Source of the DNA: Panacagrimonas sp963975245 | GTDB taxonomy: Bacteria; Pseudomonadota; Gammaproteobacteria; Nevskiales; Nevskiaceae | DNA: 64,000 bases | Direction: 5' to 3' | Assembly (NCBI GenBank): GCA_963975245.1 | Contig: CAXBFJ010000003.1 | Span: 1 to 64,000 of the forward strand | Shown: in pieces, positions 1 to 8,435 of the stretch | Position numbering within the stretch: position 1 is the stretch's first letter | Layout: each line of letters opens with the position of its first letter | The notes under the pieces: model-generated | Told to the model about the DNA's origin: nothing | Database searches by the model: none | Seen by the model: only the letters and a program-made list of their open reading frames with translations | Made by a program: the position numbers and the translations under genes

Positions 1-55
1 AGCCCTGGTCAATTTTCAATGAGCAGACATGGTCAGTTTTCAGTGAGCAGCAACA
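1..55. mobile_element. End of an IS21-like insertion sequence (partial)
   Basis: The first 55 bases do not continue the desaturase-reductase gene that runs into them. They consist of two near-identical copies of a motif that on the minus strand reads GCTCAYTGAAAAYTGACCA. Multiple short direct repeats near the tip, a terminal TG, and TGAAAA-TGACC wording are typical of IS21-family ends (family knowledge). The probable junction is at 55/56, where the reductase reading frame leaves its conserved GGFM motif. The transposase genes would lie left of the window, so the family assignment is an inference. Confidence 0.55.
6..50. repeat. Two direct repeats of 21 bp, 24 bp apart
   Basis: Copies at 6-26 and 30-50 begin TGGTCA and end GAGCAG, and differ at only two positions. 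Repeated transposase-binding motifs of this size and spacing are characteristic of IS21-type termini. Confidence 0.7.
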
Positions 56-1566
56 GTCATGAATCCACCGGGGCCGCAAATGTAGATCTGCGTGTTCTTG
101 TCGGGTCTGGAAAAAATCTGCTCCGGCGACAAGGCGCTGCGACCGTTTTCCTGGTCCAGATGAATCTGCACATGCTTGGCCAGACGACTGACCGCCAGTT
201 CTTCCTTGAAAGGAACCGCTTCTTCATTGCGGGCACAAACATGCATCTCGAAATCCTTGTCCAAGCGGATCAGTCGATGCGCCATGGCGAGCATCGGCGT
301 AATGCCAATACCGCCAGATATCAGGATGAAACGCTCGGCATTTTCGTACAGCATGAAATTGTTTCGCGGCGGCCCGAGTTTGATGACCTGCCCCACTTCA
401 AGTTCGTGCATGGCACGAGAGCCACCACGCCCGTTGTCATCACGCTTGACCGCGATGCGATAGCGGTTGCGGGCATCGTCATGCGCCACCAGAGAGTATT
501 GCCGGACCAGGCCCTCCCGAAGATAGACATTGACGTGCGCACCAGCGGCACCTTCGGGAAAGAGCTGGTCCGGGTCGGTGGGCTCAAACTCGAAGGATCG
601 GATGTCTGCACCCACGTCCTGAATGCTGACGACTCGTACCTCGATGGGCGCCAGGGCTTCATCCCCCGGCACGACAATTTCACCCGGCGCCTTCTTCAAC
701 CAGCCGCGTTGGGGAACCGGCTGTTTGCGCAGAATGCCGTTGGCCAGATTCCAGACGCGCCGGTACCGGTACCACGGCAGGTGCGGCAGCAGGTGATGGA
801 TATGATGATTCTCCTGACCAAACATCAAACCGCGAAGCGGTGATGTTTCATAGATGTGCACGGTGGCCTGGAACGGCTCCTTCTGCCAGCTCAGTCCGTG
901 AGGGTGCTGGATATAGGCAAAGGTGTAGGCCACCAGCCCCAGGCCCAGGCGCTGCGGCAACACATAGAGCAGCAAAAACTCGGCCCAGTAAGGTGACAGC
1001 AGGAAGACCGCGTGCATGCCGATGACCGTGGCCATCATGACGTACACGTACATCTTGACCCGTGGAGACCAGTGCTCGCGGCCGTGCTTGAAAAACCAGG
1101 CCAGCCAGTGAATATCGGCGAACATCAGATAGGCCTTTCCGGCCCATTTGGGCACTGCCACCAAGCCGTAATCCGGATCGCGACCGTACTCACCCACATA
1201 GCGGTGATGGTCCATATGAATGGCGCGGAAGGCCGGCATGTTCATGCCCGGCAACAGAATCTGACCTGCTGCCGTTCCAAGAAACTCGTTGACGAAATTG
1301 TCTGACGACACCGCGCGATGAGCGCCATCGTGCATGGGTGTAAACGCAAGAAACACCGCCACGATGTTGAACGTGACTGCGATCCACCAGGGGATCATGC
1401 CGTTCAGGTACCAGTAGCAGGACAGGAAGAATGTTCCGAGCGCCGCTATGGTCAGCAAAATCTGCGGAATGTCGTACTTGTGCATCCGCATCACGTCGTC
1501 GTAATGCGGGTCATGCGTGATCTGATTGAGAACTTCCCGAACAGACTGATTGGTGGTAACCGTCAT
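40..1566 (-). CDS. Fatty-acid desaturase fused to ferredoxin-reductase domains, 3' end cut by an IS
   Basis: Residues 1-290 are a membrane desaturase with three histidine boxes, HDGAH (79-83), HMDHH (117-121) and HHIHH (254-258), which bind the di-iron centre, plus several hydrophobic membrane spans. Residues 300-508 are a phthalate-dioxygenase-reductase-like FAD/NAD module with RQYSL (flavin), GGIGITP and CGPGG (NAD). Such modules normally continue for about 30 residues and then carry a plant-type 2Fe-2S ferredoxin domain. Here the frame runs from GGFM into the IS end and stops after five unrelated residues. The inference is that electron delivery to the desaturase is lost or must come from elsewhere. 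The N-terminus begins at a good ATG. Confidence 0.85.
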   Translation of the reverse strand: MTVTTNQSVREVLNQITHDPHYDDVMRMHKYDIPQILLTIAALGTFFLSCYWYLNGMIPWWIAVTFNIVAVFLAFTPMHDGAHRAVSSDNFVNEFLGTAAGQILLPGMNMPAFRAIHMDHHRYVGEYGRDPDYGLVAVPKWAGKAYLMFADIHWLAWFFKHGREHWSPRVKMYVYVMMATVIGMHAVFLLSPYWAEFLLLYVLPQRLGLGLVAYTFAYIQHPHGLSWQKEPFQATVHIYETSPLRGLMFGQENHHIHHLLPHLPWYRYRRVWNLANGILRKQPVPQRGWLKKAPGEIVVPGDEALAPIEVRVVSIQDVGADIRSFEFEPTDPDQLFPEGAAGAHVNVYLREGLVRQYSLVAHDDARNRYRIAVKRDDNGRGGSRAMHELEVGQVIKLGPPRNNFMLYENAERFILISGGIGITPMLAMAHRLIRLDKDFEMHVCARNEEAVPFKEELAVSRLAKHVQIHLDQENGRSALSPEQIFSRPDKNTQIYICGPGGFMTVAAH

Positions 1567-1977
1567 GACATGGCCCTGTTAATTCCAGCGATTGATTCCG
1601 CAGGCTTGCGCCTTCCACGACGGACGGGCTGACACTGCCCATCGTGATCCCGCCAGGCCCATCGGCCTGCCCCCATCGGGCTGGGCACGGATTTTTCGTA
1701 TGGAACCGTACTACCGACCTCTGAGGATTGCAATTGACGCAATCAGAAGCCGCCCGCTGGGATCGGCAGCGCACACACCATACGCACCCGGACCTGAAGC
1801 GCTGCCGTGCCGCTTTCACGATACGCGAGGCTCAATCGTGCCAACGAGCAGGCTCAGACAGCATCCAGCGGGGCCGCCCTCCACTTCGCATCAAATGGAA
1901 GGCCAACTCATACCGCGTCAGCAGGAAGCAGCGGTTCCTTCGCAGGCGCCGCAGTGCCTAGGGTGCGGCGCACATCC
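1567..1977. other. Intergenic region, probable desaturase promoter side
   Basis: This stretch of 411 bases lies between two minus-strand genes. The open frames in it lack family resemblance and good ribosome sites. An inverted repeat GATTGC-7-GCAATC at 1726-1744 lies about 160 bases upstream of the desaturase start and could be an operator. Nothing else was recognised. Confidence 0.4.
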
Positions 1978-2946
1978 CTACCAGTAAGGCGGCGGATCGC
2001 CCAAAGGCGCAGCGCAGGCGCTGCATTTGCCGGATTTATTGTGCGCGTTGTTCTTCTTCCCGCAATCGCGACACGCAATCATCAGCGGCTTGGTCCGCAC
2101 CAGTTGATAAACCCGGGAATGCGTTGCGTAAGCCACCTTCTCCTTCATGAACTCGTGCACCACGCCCTGGTGTGTCGGGCTGGCGAGGATCTGATCCATG
2201 TTCTCCAATTCCTCCCAGGCCGAGATGGTGAAGCCGTAGCTGTGCCCATTCTCATCTGGCTTGCGCGCACCGACCATGCCGGTCACGAAGCCATTCTGCG
2301 TAGACAGATGCTCCAGTACGTCGCGGGTGATGGTGGCCACATGGTCGAATCCTTTCTGCCCGTCTTCCATTCGAATCCAGGTCAGTCCGATAGCATTGGG
2401 CGCCTCCATGCTTCCTCGATTGAGCCGGTAAAACGCGCCGAAACTGTAATCGCCCATTTGTTGGGGCAGCAGGAAACCCTGAAAACCGAGCGCTTCTCCA
2501 AAGGCCACCTGATCAAACAAATTGCTGACCGCTGGGTGCCCCTCAGCGTCAAAGTTGAAAAAGATGGTGCCCGGCAATGCAATGCGCTTGCCGGTTGCTG
2601 CGACCGCGTCAAAGCCAATCTGACCCGGCAGATCACCTGTGTGAGTAGCGTGCAGCACGTAACGCGCGGCAACGGTCCCTTCTCCGGCAGTAATGGGGCC
2701 GTCGAGTTCGAACCTCAGATCCGGCAGCGCTTTGAGCAGCATCTTTGCATGCTCACGCAGCGCGTCCCCACTTACCGCGCCACCGGTCAGGGGGTCCTGA
2801 TAGCTGCCGCCTCCGGTTAACTCGAGCACACGATCTACGTTGTGCGCGTTCCAGGCATCGAGATAATTTCCGGCCAGCGTCAGTCTTGAAGGACCACGCG
2901 TCAGAATCGACACCAGCATGCGCAAGAATATTCCGATCTTTTCCAC
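1978..2946 (-). CDS. NTF2-like (SnoaL) / ABM-like monooxygenase / zinc-ribbon fusion protein
   Basis: The 322 residues show three parts. Residues about 20-130 look like a SnoaL/NTF2-like ester-cyclase fold (LAGNYLDAWNAHNVDRVLEL start, then a GDLPG-type strand). Residues about 180-265 resemble an antibiotic-biosynthesis-monooxygenase-like dimeric barrel (TWIRMEDGQKGFDHV, GFTISAWEEL). The tail has Cys292-x2-Cys295 and Cys308-x2-Cys311, a zinc ribbon, ending PPPYW. Each part is a common small domain, but the combination is unusual. The substrate is unknown. It is a single gene with no operon partner. Confidence 0.6.
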   Translation of the reverse strand: MEKIGIFLRMLVSILTRGPSRLTLAGNYLDAWNAHNVDRVLELTGGGSYQDPLTGGAVSGDALREHAKMLLKALPDLRFELDGPITAGEGTVAARYVLHATHTGDLPGQIGFDAVAATGKRIALPGTIFFNFDAEGHPAVSNLFDQVAFGEALGFQGFLLPQQMGDYSFGAFYRLNRGSMEAPNAIGLTWIRMEDGQKGFDHVATITRDVLEHLSTQNGFVTGMVGARKPDENGHSYGFTISAWEELENMDQILASPTHQGVVHEFMKEKVAYATHSRVYQLVRTKPLMIACRDCGKKNNAHNKSGKCSACAAPLGDPPPYW

Positions 2947-3053
2947 TCCACGGTCTCCCTTATGGTTATGGAAATCATTCTCGCCTTGTTTGCGCCCTGA
3001 AACCAGAAAACCGTCGGCGGCAGCGCCCGCTCAGAACTGGCGGACTGCCACAT

Positions 3054-3254
3054 TCAACCCTTGGCCCGGGATTTTCCAGCTTCTTCTGCTCGCTTGAGGT
3101 CCTTGGCCTGCGCCGCATTGTCCGGCTTGGCCTCTTTAGCGGCCTTGTCCACTTTTCCCGATTTGGCGAAGTCATGCGCTTGCTTGTCGTAGCGGCGCGC
3201 CGCCTCGTAATCTCCTTCGCCTTGAATATTTTCCGACTTGGGATTACTGCTCAT
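3054..3254 (-). CDS. Small hydrophilic conserved protein
   Basis: This 66-residue, highly charged, low-complexity protein begins MSSNPKSENIQGEGDYEAAR and has no Cys or membrane segment. A strong ribosome site (AGGAGATAAGAC before ATG) supports the start. Short proteins with this N-terminal wording recur in proteobacteria as unnamed, possibly stress-related proteins. The function is unknown. A similarly hydrophilic small gene lies at 11796-12008. Confidence 0.7.
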   Translation of the reverse strand: MSSNPKSENIQGEGDYEAARRYDKQAHDFAKSGKVDKAAKEAKPDNAAQAKDLKRAEEAGKSRAKG

Positions 3255-3375
3255 GTCTTATCTCCTGAATGGAAATGAACCAATGCCTTGGATTCGGAAG
3301 CAACCGAATCGAGTCATCGTGGCAACAAGACTGGCAGGGACTTGCCAACGCGCGCTGAATTTACGCACGAAGGCG

Positions 3376-4254
3376 CTAGAAATTTCTTAGAAACGCCTCA
3401 TACGCTTGCGCTACGGCTTTCGGTGCTTCCATCTGCGGGTAATGACCGATGTCCGGCAACTCGCGAATGAAATGCGCCTCACTGACCACTTGCCGATAGC
3501 GGGTCACCATGTGCGCGCCGGAAATGGGATCGGCAGATCCGTTGATGATCGCCAGCGGAATACTTGCTTCCTGCAAGGCACCCACCCAACGATCCCGGTG
3601 CCGCCGGCGATCACTCATGTAGTGGATGAGTTTGTAGAAATTTGCTTTGCCATTGTTGTATTCAATGAGCGCCCAGAACGCATCCAGAGTTTCCTGAGTC
3701 GGTTGCGTTTCAGGTCCGAAGACGCGCTGCAGCGATTTATCCAAAGCGCTCTGACGAAACAAGCGATTGGCCAGGAAGCCCACGCGACTGAGCAGGAGCT
3801 TTTGCACGAACAAGGCGCGGTGCGTCTCAGGAAACAGGCCACCGTTGAGCAAACAAAGACTCAGCCACTGCCCTGCCCCCGAGCCCTGGTTCTGGCGGGC
3901 CAGAAGCTCCTGAGCCACCGTGTCCCCATAGTCGTGTGACAGGACGTGAAATGTTTTGAGACCCAGTTCTCTGACCAGAGCCTCGGTCAGATCAGCTTGT
4001 TCCATGATTGAGTAGTCGTGCGCCCTGGGCTTGTCACTGAACCCGAATCCAAGGAAATCCAGCGCAATGAGCCGATACCGCTTTACCAGCTCAGGCCAGA
4101 TGGGTGCCCAGTCCCAGGACGCCGTTGGAAAACCATGCAGAAAAACAATGGCCGGCGCTTCACGCGCACCTTCGTCGATCACGAAGACGTTGCGGTCCAA
4201 CAGCCTTAACTCGCGACCCCGCTGCTTCCACATTTGCGGACTGACTTCAATCAT
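3376..4254 (-). CDS. Alpha/beta hydrolase, MEST/epoxide-hydrolase-like
   Basis: This is a 292-residue alpha/beta-hydrolase. HGFP (40-43) forms the oxyanion region. The nucleophile elbow reads SHDYGD, with Asp108 in the nucleophile place rather than Ser. The catalytic His is His271 in IGHYPQMEAP. An Asp nucleophile is the mark of the epoxide hydrolase and haloalkane dehalogenase branch, and SHDYGDTVAQELL is the wording of MEST-type members. The substrate cannot be read from sequence. It is transcribed divergently from the AhpD-like gene. Confidence 0.8.
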   Translation of the reverse strand: MIEVSPQMWKQRGRELRLLDRNVFVIDEGAREAPAIVFLHGFPTASWDWAPIWPELVKRYRLIALDFLGFGFSDKPRAHDYSIMEQADLTEALVRELGLKTFHVLSHDYGDTVAQELLARQNQGSGAGQWLSLCLLNGGLFPETHRALFVQKLLLSRVGFLANRLFRQSALDKSLQRVFGPETQPTQETLDAFWALIEYNNGKANFYKLIHYMSDRRRHRDRWVGALQEASIPLAIINGSADPISGAHMVTRYRQVVSEAHFIRELPDIGHYPQMEAPKAVAQAYEAFLRNF

Positions 4255-4374
4255 GGGACATCGACCTGAGAACGATTCAGCAGCACTTTACGCAATGCAT
4301 GGACATTGCATCTACTCGGAGCACCCCTACAGCGACCCTGCATTGGATCGATCTCAATCCGCAAATTTTCTGCA

Positions 4375-4402
4375 TTGCATTCACTCTTTATCCGCGTACT
4401 AT
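4375..4402 (+). promoter_or_regulatory. Possible sigma-70 promoter for the AhpD-like gene
   Basis: TTGCAT at 4375-4380 and TACTAT at 4397-4402 are separated by 16 bases and lie 42 bases before the ATG at 4444. The match is by eye only. Confidence 0.35.
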
Positions 4403-4443
4403 TTGCCCAACTAAAACAAACGGAAACACATCGGGAGAGTTCC

Positions 4444-5073
4444 ATGGCGCGTGTACCCATTGTTCGACCAGAGGTCCTCGAAGATCCGGTCATCAAGGAA
4501 ATCTTCAGCTGGGTGACGCAGATGGAGGGCGAAGTCCCCAATCATTTCCTGGTCGAGCTGAATTTTCCCGAGTTTTTGAAAGCCAAACTGGGGGCGACGC
4601 AGGTGCTGTGGCAGATGGGCGAACTGAGCCTGCCGGAGATCCAGCATGTGGGTATTCTGGTGTCCAAAGCCAATGGCTGCCCCTATTGCACCGCGGCCTT
4701 CTGCACCATCCTCAATTATGGTCTTGAGACTGCCGAAGAATATGTTCAGAAGCTGGCAGACAAAGGACTCGATGCAGTATCCGACCAGCGCCTGAAGACC
4801 CTCCTGAGCTTTGCGCTAAAGGTCAACGGCGATGCTGCCTCGACCACGGATGCCGATGTACAGGCACTGCGAGACGCCGGACTGGGTGACAAGGGCATTG
4901 TGCAGCTGGTGCATCTGGTCAGCGATTTCGCCGCATACAACCGGCTCAATCTCGCCCTGGATACCGACTATGACTACCGGGACATGTGGCGCAAGCTCGC
5001 GTTTGGATGGTCTGAAAGTTCAGGCCAGGCTGCCGGTGACAATACACGCGGCGTGCGCAACGCTTCTTCCTGA
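4444..5073 (+). CDS. Carboxymuconolactone decarboxylase/AhpD-like protein
   Basis: A 209-residue all-helical AhpD-fold protein. The start at 4444 is chosen because GGGAGAG lies just upstream; upstream codons in the frame are not conserved-looking. The AhpD core has CPYC at 79-82 followed by TAAFC. AhpD-type peroxidase reductases normally have a His four residues after the second Cys, and here that position is Phe86. The thiol pair is present but the proton-relay His is not, so a peroxidase-reductase role is uncertain. No AhpC partner is visible. Confidence 0.75.
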   Translation: MARVPIVRPEVLEDPVIKEIFSWVTQMEGEVPNHFLVELNFPEFLKAKLGATQVLWQMGELSLPEIQHVGILVSKANGCPYCTAAFCTILNYGLETAEEYVQKLADKGLDAVSDQRLKTLLSFALKVNGDAASTTDADVQALRDAGLGDKGIVQLVHLVSDFAAYNRLNLALDTDYDYRDMWRKLAFGWSESSGQAAGDNTRGVRNASS

Positions 5074-5207
5074 CCCGCCGCGATCGCGCTGTCGTGCAGC
5101 ACCGTTAGTCGGCCCGATGACGGCGAACATGCACCCCGATGCCAAAGATGCTTGCAGCCGGCCCACCGGTCGATTTACGATAAAAGCGTATCCAAAGAGG
5201 CACTGGC

Positions 5208-7097
5208 ATGGATCGCACTTATTCCATTGACACAAATGCTTACATGAAGGACGGCCTCTCAACTGCGACGCCTGAAAGCCGCCCTAATGTCGGCTCTCTG
5301 GCCGAACGTGCGGTAGAACTGGCAAGCAACATTCTTCGGAACATGCTCATAACAGCAGATGATGTGCTGTTCTCGATGGCTGAACGAAGTCTCTCAAACG
5401 ATCAGCAGCAAACCTACTTCTCAGCGATGCGACTGCTCCGAAAGTCCGGCGCAGACATTTCGAGCGAATTCAGTCGATGCCTTGCTGCTCAAACGGTTGA
5501 ACCGCGTAAATCGGCAGAAAGTGTGCAGGAACTCAGCTTGCGTGACGATGAGGATGTCGAGATCGAAATCTCCGTCACCAATATCGTCAGTCGGGTCTCC
5601 GGGACCGCCGCGCAGGGAATCTGGGAATTCGGGCTGCGGCTGGAATGCATGGCTGACCGGGCGCTCTCTGAGCGTCTGGAGAATATGCGCCCTGTCGAAT
5701 TGGTGAATGCGTTCCGAGCCGCCATCAGCACGCTGATCCTGCCCATTGAAGTACGTTTAATCCTGATGAAGCTGTTCGAGCGACAACTTCTCGCCGAAGC
5801 CGGCAATTTTTATAGCGGTCTGAATCTCAAGCTCGAGCGTGCTGGGCATTGCATCTGTGAAACGAGTCGCTCAGAGACACCCGATGAGCCGCCAGCGGTG
5901 CTAACGCCAGGCTCATCACCTGAACACAGGACTGGGCATCAGACCTACTCATTGCCCGACACCATCCTGTCAGCGGTTAGGACACCCGAAGACCACCCCG
6001 GCAATAACCAGACACCCTCGACCGGTGGCCTGCAGAGGCTCTCACTGGTCAGCCAGTGGATTGAAAACTTGCGCATGCGAGTTCCGCTGGAAGATTCCGC
6101 TGGTATGGATCGCCTGCTGGCACCACTGGTTCGCATTGCGCTGAGTGATACCGATTTCTTCACTAACGATGAACACCCTGCGCACGCCATCATCAACGAG
6201 ATGCAGGGCGGATCAACTGATGCCGCATCGGCCGCAGACCAAGTAAAAAAAGCGGGCAAGGCACTTCGCGATCTGGCGGAAAGTACCCCCGTCACCGCCG
6301 CCCATGACGTCGAAGCGCTGGACGCGCGCACGCTGAACAAATTTTTGAGTTCACGCAAACCCACGGTGGTCAATGCCGAATCAAGAATCCAGGAGGCACG
6401 CGATTACGCACACCAAAGAATCAAGGCTTCCGGAACAGGCCTGGATTTGCCGGTCGGTATTTCTTCTTTCCTGAATACTGTGTGGATGCCTCTTGCGACT
6501 GCGGTGAAATTGCGCTTTGGCGAAGAATCTCGCGAGTGGCGACAGGCCGAGGACATGATGATTCGCTTGTTCAAGGATTGCCGCTGGATCAACCGACCAG
6601 GCCAGGTCGCCAGTGTCCTCAGCGAAATTGCCGCCGATATGGAATCCATCGGGCTTCCAAAGAATCTCGTTGACCGAGCTCAGGTCGTCCTGAAGGCGGG
6701 TCTGTCTGCCGCCAAAGGCACCAGCGCGAAACTCGATCTACATTCGCTCGGAAAACGGGCTGAAACCGAAAGTCGTGACAGCGACGAAGGCACGCACTCT
6801 GACCAGGACACCGCCGCCCTCATTATCAAAGCCGTTGGCGACTGGCGAGAAAGTCTTCCGGTGGGCTCTTGGTTTCGCGTATTTGATCGCCCCCATGAGC
6901 GCACGGTCTGGATGAGTGCTGACGTGTTCTACCCGAAAGCAATGAAGCTGCTGTTCACTGGATTTGATAGCAGTACTCGCCTGGAAGTTGCCAAACCTGA
7001 TTTCGTACGCGACCTCAAGGCGGGCCGCGCTGAGCCGGTCAGCCCGACGCCACAGCAAGCCGCCGCCATCGAGCGACTGTGCGCCACCATTCATTGA
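5208..7097 (+). CDS. DUF1631 family protein
   Basis: A 629-residue soluble protein with a long, mostly helical N-terminal region. The C-terminal part (from about 545: ALIIKAVGDWRESLPVGSWF, then a strand-rich segment) is the PilZ-like ending typical of DUF1631. Homologues occur in gammaproteobacteria and are sometimes misnamed thymidine phosphorylase. The function is unknown; a role connected with c-di-GMP has only been suggested by the PilZ-like fold. AAAGAGG precedes the ATG. It converges on trpB. Confidence 0.7.
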   Translation: MDRTYSIDTNAYMKDGLSTATPESRPNVGSLAERAVELASNILRNMLITADDVLFSMAERSLSNDQQQTYFSAMRLLRKSGADISSEFSRCLAAQTVEPRKSAESVQELSLRDDEDVEIEISVTNIVSRVSGTAAQGIWEFGLRLECMADRALSERLENMRPVELVNAFRAAISTLILPIEVRLILMKLFERQLLAEAGNFYSGLNLKLERAGHCICETSRSETPDEPPAVLTPGSSPEHRTGHQTYSLPDTILSAVRTPEDHPGNNQTPSTGGLQRLSLVSQWIENLRMRVPLEDSAGMDRLLAPLVRIALSDTDFFTNDEHPAHAIINEMQGGSTDAASAADQVKKAGKALRDLAESTPVTAAHDVEALDARTLNKFLSSRKPTVVNAESRIQEARDYAHQRIKASGTGLDLPVGISSFLNTVWMPLATAVKLRFGEESREWRQAEDMMIRLFKDCRWINRPGQVASVLSEIAADMESIGLPKNLVDRAQVVLKAGLSAAKGTSAKLDLHSLGKRAETESRDSDEGTHSDQDTAALIIKAVGDWRESLPVGSWFRVFDRPHERTVWMSADVFYPKAMKLLFTGFDSSTRLEVAKPDFVRDLKAGRAEPVSPTPQQAAAIERLCATIH

Positions 7098-7158
7098 TTA
7101 GGCCGCGTTGCACCTCAGCGGTTGGCGCCTGCGAAGCGTGGAGACGCCCTGAACGAAT

Positions 7159-8358
7159 CTACAAAGACAAATGATCCGCCACAAAGTCAGCATCCTTGTC
7201 GCCGCGGCCGGACAGATTGATCAGGATGTGCTGATCGGCTGACATCCCCTTTGCTTCTTCCATGGCCCAGGCCACTGCATGCGCGCTTTCGAGCGCCGGG
7301 ATGATGCCTTCAAGGCGAGACAGGGTCATGAACGCGTCCAGGCACTTCGCGTCGTCAATGGCTTCATAGCGCACACGCTTGATGTCTTTCAGGTAGCAGT
7401 GCTGTGGGCCCACACCGGGATAGTCCAGGCCGGAGGCAATGGAATAGACCGGTAGCGGCACGCCATCATCGTCCTGCAGGTTGTAACACTCGAAACCATG
7501 AATCGAACCCTTGCGCCCCAGGGTCAGCGTCGCAGCATGATCCTGGGTATCCAGGCCCCGCCCTGCCGGCTCCACCCCAACCAATTCAACGCCCTCGTCA
7601 TTGAGAAAAGCGGTGAACATGCCCATGGCATTGGAGCCGCCGCCAACACAGGCTGTCACGATGTGTGGCAAGCGACCATTCTCAACCTGAAACTGCTCGC
7701 GCGCCTCACGCCCCACCACGCTCTGGAAGTCTCTGACCATTTTGGGAAACGGGTGCGGCCCCACGACAGATCCAATGGCGTAGATCGAGTTCACCGGATC
7801 TTTCAGATACTCCTCAAATGCGCTGTCGACGGCGTCCTTGAGGGTACGGGTGCCACGACCCACGGGCACCAGCTTTGCCCCGAGGATTTTCATCTTGGTG
7901 ACGTTTGGATGCTCCTTGGCAATGTCGATCTCCCCCATGTGGATCTCGCACTCAATCCCCAATAAGGCACAAGCCGTGGCCAGAGCGACGCCATGCTGGC
8001 CCGCTCCTGTTTCCGCCAGCACCCGCTTTTTGCCCATGTGCTTGGCCAGCAATGCCTCACCAAGACAATGATTAATCTTGTGAGCACCGGTGTGGTTGAG
8101 GTCCTCGCGCTTCAGCCAAAGCTGAGCCCCGCCCTGACGCTGGGTCAGACGACGCGCGTGGAAGATCGGGCTGGGGCGACCAACGTAATGCTTGAACAGC
8201 CAACTGAGCTCGCTCTTGAAGGCCTCTGTGTCACGTACTGATTCATACGCGTTGTTGATGTCGTCCATGACCGCCTTGAGCTCGGGCGGAATGATCTGGC
8301 CACCGTACTCTCCAAAATAGCCCTTCTCATCAGGCATGGATGCGAACTCAAAACTCAT
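7159..8358 (-). CDS. trpB: Tryptophan synthase beta chain, stand-alone copy
   Basis: A 399-residue PLP enzyme joining indole and serine to make tryptophan. HTGAHKIN carries the PLP lysine (Lys94), LAETGAGQHG the catalytic Glu116, and GGGSNA the phosphate loop. All expected catalytic residues are present. No trpA or trpF is adjacent; the neighbours are DUF1631 and a mutarotase. The N-terminal wording (GGQIIPPELK) and the MGEIDIAKEHPN segment differ from the usual operon-encoded form, so this may be a second divergent TrpB that works without TrpA. That is an inference. Confidence 0.9.
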   Translation of the reverse strand: MSFEFASMPDEKGYFGEYGGQIIPPELKAVMDDINNAYESVRDTEAFKSELSWLFKHYVGRPSPIFHARRLTQRQGGAQLWLKREDLNHTGAHKINHCLGEALLAKHMGKKRVLAETGAGQHGVALATACALLGIECEIHMGEIDIAKEHPNVTKMKILGAKLVPVGRGTRTLKDAVDSAFEEYLKDPVNSIYAIGSVVGPHPFPKMVRDFQSVVGREAREQFQVENGRLPHIVTACVGGGSNAMGMFTAFLNDEGVELVGVEPAGRGLDTQDHAATLTLGRKGSIHGFECYNLQDDDGVPLPVYSIASGLDYPGVGPQHCYLKDIKRVRYEAIDDAKCLDAFMTLSRLEGIIPALESAHAVAWAMEEAKGMSADQHILINLSGRGDKDADFVADHLSL

Positions 8359-8435
8359 GGTTGTCCTCCAGCGATTGCATGACGTTGGTTTTCCGCGATT
8401 GTAGCCAAAGCGCGGGCCGTACCGCCGTCAGGGCA

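Noticed and set aside
1807..2820. Long plus-strand open frame (337 codons)
   Set aside because: It lies wholly antisense to the NTF2/ABM gene, lacks family resemblance, and has Arg- and Ala-rich shadow composition.
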